From contig CAJNOL010001150.1 of assembly GCA_905250125.1 (NCBI GenBank), positions 1-64,000 on the forward strand: a stretch of DNA of 64,000 nt. The letters are read 5' to 3'. The position numbers and the translations under genes are program-made. Positions 34,388 to 47,287 of this stretch are shown here, in pieces (the stretch's first letter is position 1; each line of letters begins with the position of its first letter). Source of the DNA: Rotaria sordida (taxonomy: Eukaryota; Rotifera; Eurotatoria; Philodinida; Philodinidae). The notes under the pieces were generated by a model, which searched no databases, had not been told where the DNA came from, and saw only the letters and a program-made list of their open reading frames with translations.

Positions 34388-35041
34388 TCATTCAATTGTT
34401 ATCTGGAACCAATGTAAAATTTCGCGACGTGTTTTACAAGTCGTACAATCGACTACACCAGTAGAGTTACAACTCGAACAACGTATAACACCTGTATCCT
34501 TACAATACGAACAACGAGATCGGTAATACATGCCATTATCGGTCCAAGATCTGATCCTGCAATGGTAACAACGTTTCCTACCGTCTTCCGAACATGAATA
34601 ACAGACGTGGCGGTCACAACCATTACATATCAAACAAGTGGTTCTCTAACATGTTTGCTCAAGATTAGATACTGATTTCAGCTTCTTTTTCAAGACTGTT
34701 GATGACCGCTGAAAATTATAGTTCCATACGTTGCGAAGTGTTTCACGAGGTGTTAATTCACCATGATATGGTTGCTGTACTTTTTTCACATGACGACATT
34801 CAATTAATATCCACGGATCAATTCGATAGGCAACACGTCCTCGTACTACATTGGTTGTACGTGTATTTGTTAATGCACTCGAATGATAGCAGAAATTTGA
34901 TTGTACATATGTTTTCATTAAATCTAACAATTCCGACGATGACAACTGGTACGATTGTTGTGCTTCTGAAGCTGCTGTAACTTGATTTCCCATAATTTTT
35001 CTAGAAGCATCAGGTTTTGAATCTGTAAAAATCATTAACAT
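34388..35041 (-). CDS. SSUH2-like protein with cysteine-rich zinc-ribbon repeats (in-frame stop or 51-nt intron)
   Basis: The frame reads an SSUH2-family N-terminal part (YVQSNFCYHSSALTN, YRIDPWILIECRHV, PYHG) and then DnaJ-type CxxC repeats (CNGCDRHVCYSCSEDGRKRC, CSYCKDTGVIRCSSC, GVVDCTTC) ending HWFQITIE. SSUH2 proteins share this combination. The two halves lie in one frame, split by a TAG at 34648-34646. Either the copy has a nonsense change, or a short intron is removed: GTCTTG to GTTAG would be 51 nt, phase 0, and joins SST to RTTCLICNGC. The 5' end is uncertain: an ATTTTTACAG acceptor sits just inside the first codons, so an upstream exon is likely. Cellular role in this organism is not known. 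Confidence 0.6.
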
Positions 35042-38000
35042 TTTCTTTCTCTCGTTTCAAAGACTCCGACTATAAAGAATTAAGGACGCGTGGATGGATA
35101 TGAATATGGACCTTTTGTTAACTCATACTCATACTCACATCCCACTTCGAATATACTGAGAAAGCAAACGTACGTAGGAGAATAATAGCAAATGTATTTT
35201 TAAAGAAACAAACCAGAGACGAACAATAATAATGTCTTCTGAGATTGTTTTCATTACATATAATTGTAGTATTGGAAGAAAGACATATTGTGTCGATAAA
35301 GTTAAACAAAAAGAAAAACATTCATTCTCGATTTTTTTTTCGATGATTCACGTCATACATTATTATTTTTTCTTGCTATTTGTTGTGTTGACTATGCATT
35401 GTACGTTTGAAATCAATCATTGAAAGTAACTGAGTAACTAAAATTTCTATACTACAGGAAAGACTTGATATGATGGAGTACTTCTCCTTCGTCAGACTCT
35501 TACCCTAGTGAACCAGTCAGTGGTGCTAATGCTCACTACATAGGCTTTCGATTCAATATCTTTGTCTTACTACTTTGTTTTGAGCATTAGCCCATTAAGA
35601 AGCTATATATTCACATGCGGGTGATTGGTTAAGTGTGGGTGGATGTGAGAATAAAACATGGAAAGAAGACAATCAGCCGCACACACACAGCTACCTACAC
35701 GCAGCAGCCCAAACACCAAGCTCACTAACCACCTACACTAATCAACTCATACTCACATAAATTAACGTTTCTCCCACATTCACGCTCTCCCCAATGACAT
35801 CAATATAGATCTTGCAGAAACGCATCGGCAAAACATACTGAAACTAACATCCAACTGCACACAAACGCTTACACCTGCCCGTGTTCACATTTCTAAAACT
35901 AGCTAAAGTCACACATCTGCATACCTTTTGATACAGCACTGCAATGCAATATCATATAAACTTGATTCTCATTTTTGTTAGAAAGAGCATAATCTCTAGC
36001 GCAAAAATTTGTAAAAGAATTTAATCAGAAATCAATAAACTCTTAGAATAAAAAACACCTGAACACTCTTTCACAAATTATTTGAATTTAGGAAAAACTT
36101 TACACAATAAGAATAGTTTTCTTTTTATTCGGCTTTTCAAAGTTTCCCAACGTCAGGATAGGGAAGTTATTACTGTTTCGAAAAAAAATATTCTACGTAT
36201 TTTACAACGACTACTATGAACGCTACTATAGCATCATCAGGTATCACCGACATTTTGTAATTAGCAATCACAATCAAGTAATTTACATTAATAGAAGATC
36301 TACGTATATTTATTATGAAAAAGAAAGCTTATCGAATCCTCTTCTAAATGTTATTATTTGGAATAGGATAGAACTTCTCTATGAGATATTTAAATAAAAC
36401 TTTTTTTACACATTATAAACCCCAAATTGAATTTTTAATTAAACTATCTGTTTTACAGTCTCTTATGGGCCAGATTAACTATCTTAACATCACACGAAAG
36501 TCGTCGTTGCAAGGAATAGTTATATATATAATGCTAGAAAATATCAAAAATCAACAATGAAAAAGGTTACACAAATATATTTAGATAGAAAAATTGTAAT
36601 AGAAGTTGCAAAAAAGTTACCGATTGCCTTTCGTTCTAAGAGCTTTTTCGAACTTTCAGAGAATATGTCCGATCAAATTCTTTTAAACATTTTCGCACGA
36701 GATGTTTTACTCTTTCTAATACAAGAAAACATCATCAATTTTCTTGAACTGTATCAAATACTTTTAGACTAGTTTATCTGATTATTTAATTTGCCTATTA
36801 ATTTCAGAATAAAAAAATAATAATGTTTTGTAGTTTACACTAAAGATCGTACACTGGAAATGGCGGATCGAACTAGGATTATATTTGATATCTTGAAGGT
36901 ATAACTAAGTGCTTAATTAATTCAGATGTAAATAATCATCATGTCTCTTAAGTAAGATAAAAAAAAAAACTTCGAATTATTTGATTGAAAAGTTCAGTCT
37001 AAATTTAATAAATCGTTTCAGAAGTTCAGTCTCAATAGGTGACTTTAAATTTTGATAATGGCAATCAAAACAATGAGCAGACTATTGAACCCAATACCGT
37101 CAACTATACTGGTATATTTCTTGAATCCTTATTCAGCAATAATAACAATTCACCTCTTGCATTACATTCTAAAATTGAAACTTCATAACAACTTTCTATT
37201 ACTAATTTACCAAAACTCGTTTCATCTAATTTCTTCGAATATTGACAGACTAAAAAATAACTATTTTCAGTCATCTATTCTCTCAATGGATCTATTTAAA
37301 TAGGACCGAGTTTGATAAATTGATGTGTTTTATTACTAATCATAATCAATACCAAATAACTTTACTATTTTTTTTTCAAATTAATAGCATTTTTCTTTTG
37401 TAATAGATTTTACTGTCTAACGCATCCTTGTTTTCCATCAACAAATGAACAGATTTAATAACAATGAAAGATCTCATTTAATAAGACGCCATAGTTCATT
37501 TTGGAATTTACAAACATTATGATTACCCGAACCAAATATAAAAATTCAAAAAAACAGTTCTAACAGCTGTTACACATAATAAATATCTCACAACTACACA
37601 TAACCAAATGTGAAACTTCTCATTATCAAATATAACATTTATTAATAATCATATTTCTTAAAACTGTAGTTCTTTCTAATAATTGGATCAAAAGTTAATA
37701 TGTCGAATAACTCTTATTTTTTGCTAATAAATGTCACATACATTGACGTATTGTAATGCACTTTTTTTTTAGAAAGTGCTAAGTGCATGCCCTTAATATT
37801 CTTCTTCGGTTTTATATTTGAAGATAACCAACTGTTGTTAGTTATTCCACAGGAAAAAAAAACATTTTGTTTATATGGGATTCAATCTCATCTGTATATG
37901 ACATTTAGTAATTTAGAAAATACATAAGAAAAATCAAGTGAAACATATAAAAAAATAGCAAGTTTCATTTTAAAACTTGCTCTTGTATTAAATTCAACGC

Positions 38001-39030
38001 CATATATTCAAAGGTTGAAAGAATTTTTTATTTCTTCTTTTTCTCGTTTAGTATAAAACAGTTTATACCAATATATATAATTATGAAATGGAAAATATTT
38101 AACATAAACAATAAACAATCGATGTGTTAATAATTGAATATGAGAACATAATCAATTACATAAACAATAATCGAAATCAGAAAGTGATAATGATGAAATA
38201 TTATGATTTAAAAAAAAATGACAAAAATAATTGAATATATATTAAGGCAATGAATCAAGTTTTTTTTTCTTGTTTGTTAAATACTGATGCTTGTTTTGTT
38301 TTCTTTAATGAATAGAAAGTATTGCCGATAGCACTGCATCTGATCATTGCATGTTTTATCCTTTAGTAGTTAGCACCCTGATGTGCTTTCGTTCTTGTTC
38401 TGATAACTTATGTTTGGATAGATAGAGAGAATAAGAGTATATGTATGTCTAGTGATAATAGAAACCATTTTGCCATTGACATTTTCAGTGAATTGCACAC
38501 TGCTGAACAGGCATATATATATATTCGATGCCTGATAAAGTCAATACTATTTCTTGTTGTTACTGTTTGGAGCAGCCTAATGGGGAAGAAGGTACGTTGA
38601 TCTGTTACATTCTTAAATAGAACATAGACGCAAATTATAATAAATATAACATAGAATGATGAAATCAAGGAAGCCCTAAAATATATTCTAGAATATAACT
38701 ATAAATATCAACAAGAGAAAGTTGATAAATATCAATTTCCTTTAATAAGACATATAATTTAGGAAAGAAAAAGACGATGATTATGATGATTTCTAATAAC
38801 TGATGAGTTTGAATTACAAAGTATTAAATATATACCCTATATCATCAGTGAAATACCTCTCATTAAATGTGATCTAAATAAAAATATAAAAAACATTGAA
38901 AATAATTTCGAACAATATGCATATGATCCAAATTTATATTTATAAAAGATATAAAAAAAATAATTGAATAATCCATCGTCATTTTCTATTAATTCTTCTA
39001 GTAATCGTATCCATATATACGATGCTCGGT
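35042..39030. other. Gene-poor AT-rich region with a C/A-rich patch
   Basis: No gene is supported. From about 35670 to 35900 the plus strand is C/A-rich (CACACACACAGCTACC, CTAACCACCTACACTAAT, TTACACCTGCCCG), standing out from the AT background. Frames at 36557-36772 and 37052-37303 show no motif or splice support. Confidence 0.4.
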
Positions 39031-39041
39031 TAGTCATTAAG

Positions 39042-39060
39042 CCCCCCCCCCCCCACCCCC
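39042..39060. repeat. Poly-C tract
   Basis: Thirteen C, one A and five C follow directly in very AT-rich sequence. Homopolymer length may be unreliable. Confidence 0.85.
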
Positions 39061-39533
39061 TTAGAAAATCCAATTTTTCGGAGACGAGTCGAAATTGAAG
39101 TTTTGTCATGAGAAGATGCACCGAAATCTCCTCTTTCAGAATATCTATGGTTTATCAAAAAATAAATTGATTTCGACGAACTTATCGTCTAAAACTTGGC
39201 TCCTAGTGTCATATTTTACGAGAAATTTTCACGGTTTTTTTAAAGCTTTTTCGAATTTTTAGGCTGCTTTCTCTTTGCATCAGTATTCCGTAAAGTTTTT
39301 TTCTATACTAATCACTAAGAGACTATGAATACTTAATATTAAGATCACAAATTTATAGCCTGTCTTGAACATTGATATATAAATCAGGTGATTTTCGGAA
39401 AAATCCATTTCTAATACTTATTTTTCCTTTTTCTCAAAATCAATTTTTTCGAGCGTACCGTTTACACGGGCGAGGATTTTTCAATAACGACTCAATAGAT
39501 AAGGGATAATTTTTTTTGTTGAATGGAGGACAG

Positions 39534-39714
39534 TTAGGGCTAGATCGTAATAGAGTCCGATTTTTTAATTTCTCTTTCGCTGAAATAAAAAGCTTAGATA
39601 TTTCATTTTTGTTAGCAATTTTTTTGGGCACGAATTCGTGAATTTTGAGAAAAGTATTTTTAAAAATCAAACAAAGACAAATTCAAAAATCGGGCTCTAT
39701 TACGACCTAGCCTT
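39534..39714. repeat. Hairpin-forming inverted repeat, about 30-bp arms
   Basis: The left arm TTAGGGCTAGATCGTAATAG followed by AGTCCGATTTTT pairs with the right arm AAAAATCGGGCTCTATTACG followed by ACCTAGCCTTAA. It may be a small MITE. The loop is about 120 bp without coding content. Confidence 0.6.
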
Positions 39715-42414
39715 AAGGGTACTCCACAACCTGAAAACCACCCGGGCTTGTTAGCTCGTATTCTTATTGTGAAATCCTTGCCCGCATAAAGGGTAATGAA
39801 TTGACTAGAATTTGTGCATTTCTTTGAGATTTGGGGCAGATACTTTACTCATAAACTATTCTAGTCAAGGTCAACATTTCCTGAAATTTTGGTTGAAATC
39901 GGATGAAAAATAACAAAGTTCGTTTCTGAGGGGAGGGACCATTAAAAAAACTAAAAGAACATGATAACAATGCCTTTTTTTTTTCTTTTTACATCTTAGT
40001 TTTTTTGATTCTTTTTTTCCGAACGAATGAGGAAAAACTGTGTTATTAAGCTGAGTGCGAATGTGCACACTGTAAATCAATCCTTCAATGTGAACGACAT
40101 TGATCTATCCTTATCCATCGCTTTTTTTTTGTTCCTTTTTTTTTCTCTTTTTTTTGTCGTCTGTTGCATTCGTCATTGTGAGTATCTACTTAACAAGAAC
40201 AAACGAGGATATATATACGCATGAATCGTGTTCGGATGATCGTGTTGGATGGATGACTGTTGTTTTCCGTTGTCGTTCGTACCATTTTCGACGATAGTAA
40301 TGACAGGGGGAAAAGAGTAAGAAAAGAGAGCAATAGCAGTAATGCCAAAACTACCAAAATACAGAAGAATAAGCCAAAGAAGTGAGGGAGAGATCATTAG
40401 AACAAAGCTTCTCATTGCGTGATACAACGATGTGAGAGAGAGAAAGAGAGAAAAAAAGACCATCATGCAATTGCCGGGTTTAAAGTTAGAGAGTAAAATG
40501 AGAGCCAAGGTCTCCGGCAACCAATTAGACAAAACGGTGATAATAAAAGCAAGACAAAAGACAAAAAAAAGCAATTTTCGTTGCCTATTCATTTCTTATT
40601 CTTCATGCTTAACAATAACACACCACAATTAAAAATGATGACTATAAACAAGAAAAAACAACTATAATGCTGTCGTTTTTTTACCCTTAGAATTATTTTC
40701 TTCGTTAATGAAGGTATTAAAAAGAGAGATATGTTTATTCGTTCGCATATAAATTCTAGTTTGTGATAGAAAAGAAGCTCATCGTGCTCGTTCTTCTATT
40801 ATTGTTCTTTGTGGGATAACCACACACATACACACTTTCTTTTCTTTTTTTCTTTCGACAATTTCTTTTTTTCCCTCTTTCTTTCGCTCTCTTGTCTCGC
40901 TGTGTCTTTTAAACAACAAATCATAATAACAACCGCAGATCGAACGACTGCACAGATGATTGAGAATGACAACGACGAGAAAAACCTACGATGTTACAAA
41001 CACCACTCTCATTATCGATTGACGATTAATACGACAACGAAGCTTCAACAAAGAGAAACACGTACCAATACGAAATTGAGCAATCAAATATTTCGACAAG
41101 CATTCCTACTATCATCATAGTCTTTTCTTCCTCTTCTACTCCTTCATCAACACAATCGAATATACAATAAATATTTTGTCGTCATTATCTTCAAGTCCTT
41201 TCTCTTTTGTCTTGGTGCAATTCGATTCCGACATGCACCTTGGATCATTTCGATTTCACCATCAATGGTCCTATATGCATACAGTGAGTAATTATAAATT
41301 CGAGTGACATCTCACATGAGAATTCACATATATATGTATTGTAGAGTTTGATAAGAATCGATAAGAGGAAATAGAGATAGAGAATTAACAAGCTAATCAG
41401 TATAATGGTCGAGTATGCACGCAGAAATCGAGGTGTCAACCTTCTCTTTTAGGCAAATAATTTGTATGTCAGTTATTCGAGACAAAAAAAAGACATAGAG
41501 AAAGACAATATACTTTCATCATTTCTATAACTCAAGGAAAATGACGAACGAAGAAGACGATACGAACAAAAATACCAACTATGAAGGTACATTTTGTTTT
41601 TATCCTATTTTATTCTGAATTAGTAACAGTTATCATATTATCATTTATATTATAATTATAAAACAACTGGAATTTCCAAAAAAGAAAAGATGAAATGACT
41701 GTGACATTTATGTTTATATATACATTTTTCTTGTTCAGAAAGAATTTTGTCAAACGAAAGAACATTATGGAAAAACTTCCGTTCTCTTATTAATATGATA
41801 CTTCTAATCATTGACATGAAACATAGAACAAGATTATATCACCTATACTCATACACGTCAAAGTAAAAAATATACAAAAAAAAAGGGTTCATTCATTCAC
41901 ATTTCTCTTTTTATTCTGGTACTATCAGGAAGTAACGCTTCATTAGCCTTTTAATATTTAACGAGTGACTTCCAATTAGTAGATTTTCATGGTATTGAAT
42001 TCGGTTTTTTTTAATGTCTTTTCCGATTTGGACCCGTTGGCAACTTAGTTATTTTTTTCTCTGTAATCCATACCTGAGAAAAAAAAACATGGAATAATAA
42101 TGATTTAATAAGAAAAAGAAACGATGGTGTAATTCACCCTAGCGGGTTTTTTTTTACAATATGTTCGGTCCTTCTGTTCTTCTTTTTTCCTTGTTTGCGC
42201 TTGATTGCTTCAAGTTATTGATGAACTTTTCACTCATATGACTGTCTTCTTTCTTTCTCTTAATTTCCCAAATGTGTCGTTCTCGAGATGAAGAAAGAGA
42301 CGGCAGTAAAGAACATTTTTATTGTTCCAATGATTAATGCTTGTTGTATCATTCACTCTAATTCAGTCGCTTCTCCTCCTTTCTTTATATTATAAATATT
42401 TTTTCCCAATAAAA

Positions 42415-42446
<32 letters not shown>

Positions 42447-44820
42447 GTTCAAGAGAGTAATTGGAGATGTCTAAACTATCTTTTGTTTATTATATTTTGA
42501 ACCGTAAAAGAAATCTGAAAATTTTACAAATTCTAATATTTATATTAATCTGACAATATTCAATCAATCAGCATTTGAGAGTTGTCAGAAAAATAACAAT
42601 GATATTTTTCTTTCCAATATATAGACATACAGAAATCAAACTGTCCTTTTGAACATCCACTGGTATTAAAGGGCAGTAATAGTAGTAGTAGTAACACTTA
42701 GAACATAATTTAAGCCATCAGTACTAGCGCATTTACTATTGATACAATTAACAGAATAATAATGCACACATTCTTTCATCTTTTGTCTCTCCTGCCTATC
42801 TGTTTTTTCAACACAGTCATATATATATAAATGTATACAATAATCGACAGCACATTTCAACGTTAATAACGTTGACTTCTGATGCTCTTACTGACAAACT
42901 GTTAACATAACAAGCTCTCGACACATAAGAATTTCTTTTTTCTTTTTTTTCTACTTTCTGAATGATCTATTGTTAGTTAATGGTTTATGTCTGTCTCATA
43001 TTCAATATCACAGATAAACAAAATACTTTTTTCTGAGGTTACTCGTTTGTCTTTGATATTGAAGGATAAAAACTTGCGTCACGTGATACATATTCGTTTA
43101 TGTATATGTCTAATTCAATTCATTTTCGACTTAACTGCTACTGTTATACGTAAATTGTGTATAGTTAATTTTGTTATAACTTATATGATTATTATATACC
43201 TATTGCATCACAAACATATGGTCAGATAAAATTTTGTCTTTATTTTATCAATTTTACCAAAGATATTCTTTTGAGAGTTCTCTTAATGGATTAAAAAAGT
43301 TAGAAGATACTTCTAAGTATAGAACAGCTGCTCATTAGCTTTTCTTTTTTATTCCAAAATCTGCTTAGAAAAGCTCAATAGATGATTGACATACATGTCT
43401 GTATATATATATATATATATCCATGTGACATTTTTACGTCAGTGTATTTACTATTGATGTCATTTTTCTCTATAGGATTAGTTTGTATGCATTGTCATAG
43501 AAAACAAAAATAATCTGACATATATTGCGATTCCGAACCAAATAGTCAGGCTAATTATAGAATATAAAATCTTGATCACAGAATAGTTGTGGTTTATTCT
43601 TTCTTTAAAAGAAAAAAGAAAGATCAATATATTCAATTAATAATATTGTATGTCATATAGAGCGTGTTATCTTTCAATTCTTTTGGGAATGAGACATAAC
43701 CTTTTGTTATTGTTTGATTAACTTAAATAGTTGTTATGTTTTTATTCATTTTTGGTTTTTTTTTATTTATAAATGTACGAACGTGAGGATAATACTGAAT
43801 TTTCCTATGAGATTTTGCAATAGTTTTGTTGATAGTAGTTTAACGATTCGGTTTCCGGATCGATCGTTCACATTTGTCGATTCTATATTTTACTAAACAA
43901 CTATAAATATAGTTTCGCTGTTGATCTCAAACAAATATAATTTAGCTGAATTATCTAGACGATAGAAGGAGAAAAAAAAGCGAATTTGCTCTTATTAGTA
44001 TTTTTTTTCTATAGTTATTCTTTGCATTCTATGAAGCAGAAAGTTTTACGTATGAATGTTTGCATTTCTTGTGCATTGGCTATCACGCCATTCCGATTAC
44101 TAGTAATTGTTGTTAAAATTATTAGAGTTTTTTTCTTCTTTTTTTGAGATATATTTTTAGTATAAAAAAAAATTGAAACGAGTACGTGCTCTTTTCTATG
44201 TTGGAAGTAATAGTGACCTAGTCTGATCAAATACGGAAGGAAGAGATAATATGTGAAAGATTGAATTCATTCTTTCTTAAGATGGTGATGATGATGATGA
44301 TGAAGATGAATGGTTATGTAAAACCACAACACGATAAGAAATGAAGTTCTTCGTTGCTTTCATTTGTAGATGTGTGCAAGCAAGAATTGGCATCGCCGAC
44401 AATGACAACATTCTTTTTTTTGAGATTTTTATCCAAACAACACTTTTTCTTCTTTTTTTGTCTATGTCTATCTGATGTTTGTTCGTTCGTGCGGCGATAG
44501 CAAAAAAAATGAGTATCTGCATGTGCACACACACACGAGCTAACAACTAGAGAAAGTGGAGAGACTGAGCGATTATATTCATGCAATTAGATGATACCAA
44601 TACTAATACTAGTACTAATAATAATAGAACAATATGATCAATCATTGTAGATTTTCATTTTCTTTATATAATTTTTTTGTTTGGTAAACAACAACATTAA
44701 CAAAGAATATTATTTTCAAAATTCACGTGAAACAATTAAATTAATTTCTATTTCTTTTATTAATATCTTGTCTTATTTATTTGCGTCTACCTGATCATCA
44801 TCATGATTGATTGTTAACAG
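39715..44820. other. AT-rich non-coding region with microsatellites
   Basis: No gene can be supported with confidence. A possible first exon reads ATGACGAACGAAGAAGACG at 41542 and ends at GAAG|GTACAT near 41586, but no phase-compatible partner was found. A (TA)n run occurs at 42416-42446, another near 43404-43420, and a GAT/ATG trinucleotide run at 44281-44310. Long poly-T and poly-A tracts are frequent around 40100-40160 and 40840-40880. Confidence 0.4.
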
Positions 44821-44920
44821 AAAAAAAAGAAACTCGAGCATGAGGCCGATATGAAATTGTTATTCTTTCTACGCCTACAGATTATTACAAAAGGTATGTT
44901 TATTGATCGTTCCCATTAAA

Positions 44921-44952
<32 letters not shown>

Positions 44953-47287
44953 ATGACTCAATCGTACACCGTAATAATAAAAAATATAAGCATACTCGTT
45001 TTTTACCGAGCGTGCTGAAATTTCGAATCAAGCCAATGGATTTACACTCGGCCTGTTTTTTATTTTCCTTTTTTTTCCAATATGCCACTAAGATCATACT
45101 GACGGTAATCATAAAATTAAGGCGAACGAGAAAGAAACCGCAATAGACATTGTAGTAGTTAATGATTATATGAGCAAAAAAAAATAAGCAAGAAAGAAAG
45201 AAAAAAAAAGAATGGTGAAAACCACATCGCTAACCAAATAACGATAAAAAAAAGAATAGGAAAATCTTGTTGATAATGAATGCATACAATAGTTCATGAT
45301 ACTGTCGTTCGAAGCCACCTTTTTCTGCGCATACTCACTGAAAGCGATCGATTAAAGAGAAAAGATGAAACAACATGAAGAAACGAACGAGAAAATATCC
45401 TTGAGAATGTGAAAATGGAAAGCGAAGTGTTTGCGACCCACTCAAAATGTCATTCATGGTCTATAGAGACGTAAAACGAGAGCCTTGTTCCATTTCAATG
45501 GTATCCTGTATTCTTGTTCAATCGAAATTGCATATATAGTGAAGCGAACTGAAAAAACCACTTGAAGTCGATTGGAATAGCATTGATGGACATCGAACGA
45601 ATGTACCTAATGATTTGTTTTTATAAGGTAAAAAAAAAAGAAGAAGAAAAACGCAAGATTAATTATATATTATCGCGTCCGAGATTTAATGATGAATAAA
45701 TTTATATAAAAGAAAAAAACGAGAATTTTTCTCGGGTATAATCAAAGAATAAAAAAAAAAGAGATTGTATGTAATAGTTTCATGTCAAAGTGATGGTCAT
45801 CATCTATATTGATTAATCAATCAGAAAAAAAGAAGCAAAGACAAAAGACAGTAATCATTCATTTCATTTGAAAAATTGATCGATGGATACGAGCAACAAA
45901 TGACAAATAATGACGGTTTTCTCGTCATTTCGTTTAAGGTGAGATTGAAATTGATAAATACAAACATAAAAACATGTTAAATAAATTTTTTCTTTCCCTA
46001 AAGGAATATTTTTTTCCCTCAGATGTTTTCATTCTAGCGAAAGACAATATTTACAATATATGCACACTAGAGAATTCGATTAATTCTATGCTAGATTTTT
46101 ATCTTATGACGTTTTATTGTTACAATGATAGAATTGTAACGTTTATAGAACATACGAAATTATTAAATTACTTTTAGAAAAAAACAAATATATATATATA
46201 TAAATTTTTTATACTTTATATTTAACGTTACGTAAAAAATATTCCTTCGAGGAATTCCTTTAAACAAAGTCATAAACTGTGCATTAACATATATGTATCT
46301 GTTCTCTATCTTGATCGATTACTTATTATAATAGATCGAAATTCTTTTTTTTTTTCATCTTGCGAAGTATTTAATATGCTATCAGTATAGATTATATAAT
46401 CGAATTTGCATCATTCAAAACTCTAAGTGGGTTAGTTTCATTTAGTTAAAAAACAAGAATTGTATAATTTGATTCAGAAAACGGCATTTATCTACTGATT
46501 CTCTCATTTATTATGAGAGTCATTTTGCTTTTCATATAATTTATTCGTTAGTGTTTTTGTTTTTGTACGTTAAAATCACCAACGAAGAAAAAAGATTGCA
46601 CAAGATTTTTTTGCTGTTCATAATGGCGTGGACAAGTAAGACCAACATAAGAGAGGGGATAAGCATAAGTTACTCTCGTAGTGAGCAACATAATCGAATG
46701 ACTATCATGTTTTCTATCGTTCACAATTCTGAGAAATCATTGAAAAATTCTTATAATTTTGATGTTAGTTGAATCGTTGTATACCAAAAGCTGAAATTCT
46801 GCTATGAATTTGATAGAAAACATTTGAAATGATATGTATTGTGAATTTCAGTCTATATTAATATAAAAACATGTATAAGAAAAGAACGCTGTTTAAATGA
46901 ATGAAAAATTTATATATATCCTTTGTATATCCAATGTAATTCTTCTTCTTTTTTGTTTTTGTTGTCTAATGAGTTTTTTATTCTGTTTGTTTAGAGCTAA
47001 TGAATAAGGCTCCTCGCCAGAAACGAGCTGAAATCCAGCGGTAAGGTTAAATTAACAATGAATTATCGATTGATATATATATATATATATACAAACATAT
47101 ATATATAAATTGCATATCATTATTCTAGTCTAACTAGTATTTCTAATCTTCGAACAAAACAATTAAGTGGTTCTGTTGGTAAACGAGAACACGAAGAACC
47201 AGATCGTATTGAACATTTTGATCTTGAACTTCGACCGAGCAAATTACACGATCTCAAAGTTGGCGAGTTCATTAGTGGAGGAGACAG
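44821..47287 (+). CDS. Three linked exons of an unrecognised gene (partial)
   Basis: Exons 44821-44893, 46995-47040 and 47129-47287 are bounded by AG and GT and join in phase (1, then 2): KKLEHEADMKLLFFLRLQ, then ELMNKAPRQKRAEIQR, then LTSISNLRTKQLSGSVGKRE and DRIEHFDLELRPSKLHDLK. The last ends GEFISGGDR at a perfect GTAAGT, so more exons follow. The chain is charged and helical in character, as in cytoskeletal or regulatory proteins. I do not recognise the family. The start and end are not located. A (TA)n run lies in the 89-nt intron between exons two and three. The 46-nt middle exon depends on phase agreement, which lowers confidence. Confidence 0.45.
44918..44953. repeat. Poly-A followed by (TA)n microsatellite
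   Basis: About twenty A are followed by alternating TA over some 14 bases. It lies in the intron of the gene above. Confidence 0.8.

Noticed and set aside
40800-41120. 103-codon plus frame starting MWDNHTHTHF
   Set aside because: Microsatellite-like and Phe/Leu-rich start, no motif; judged non-coding.
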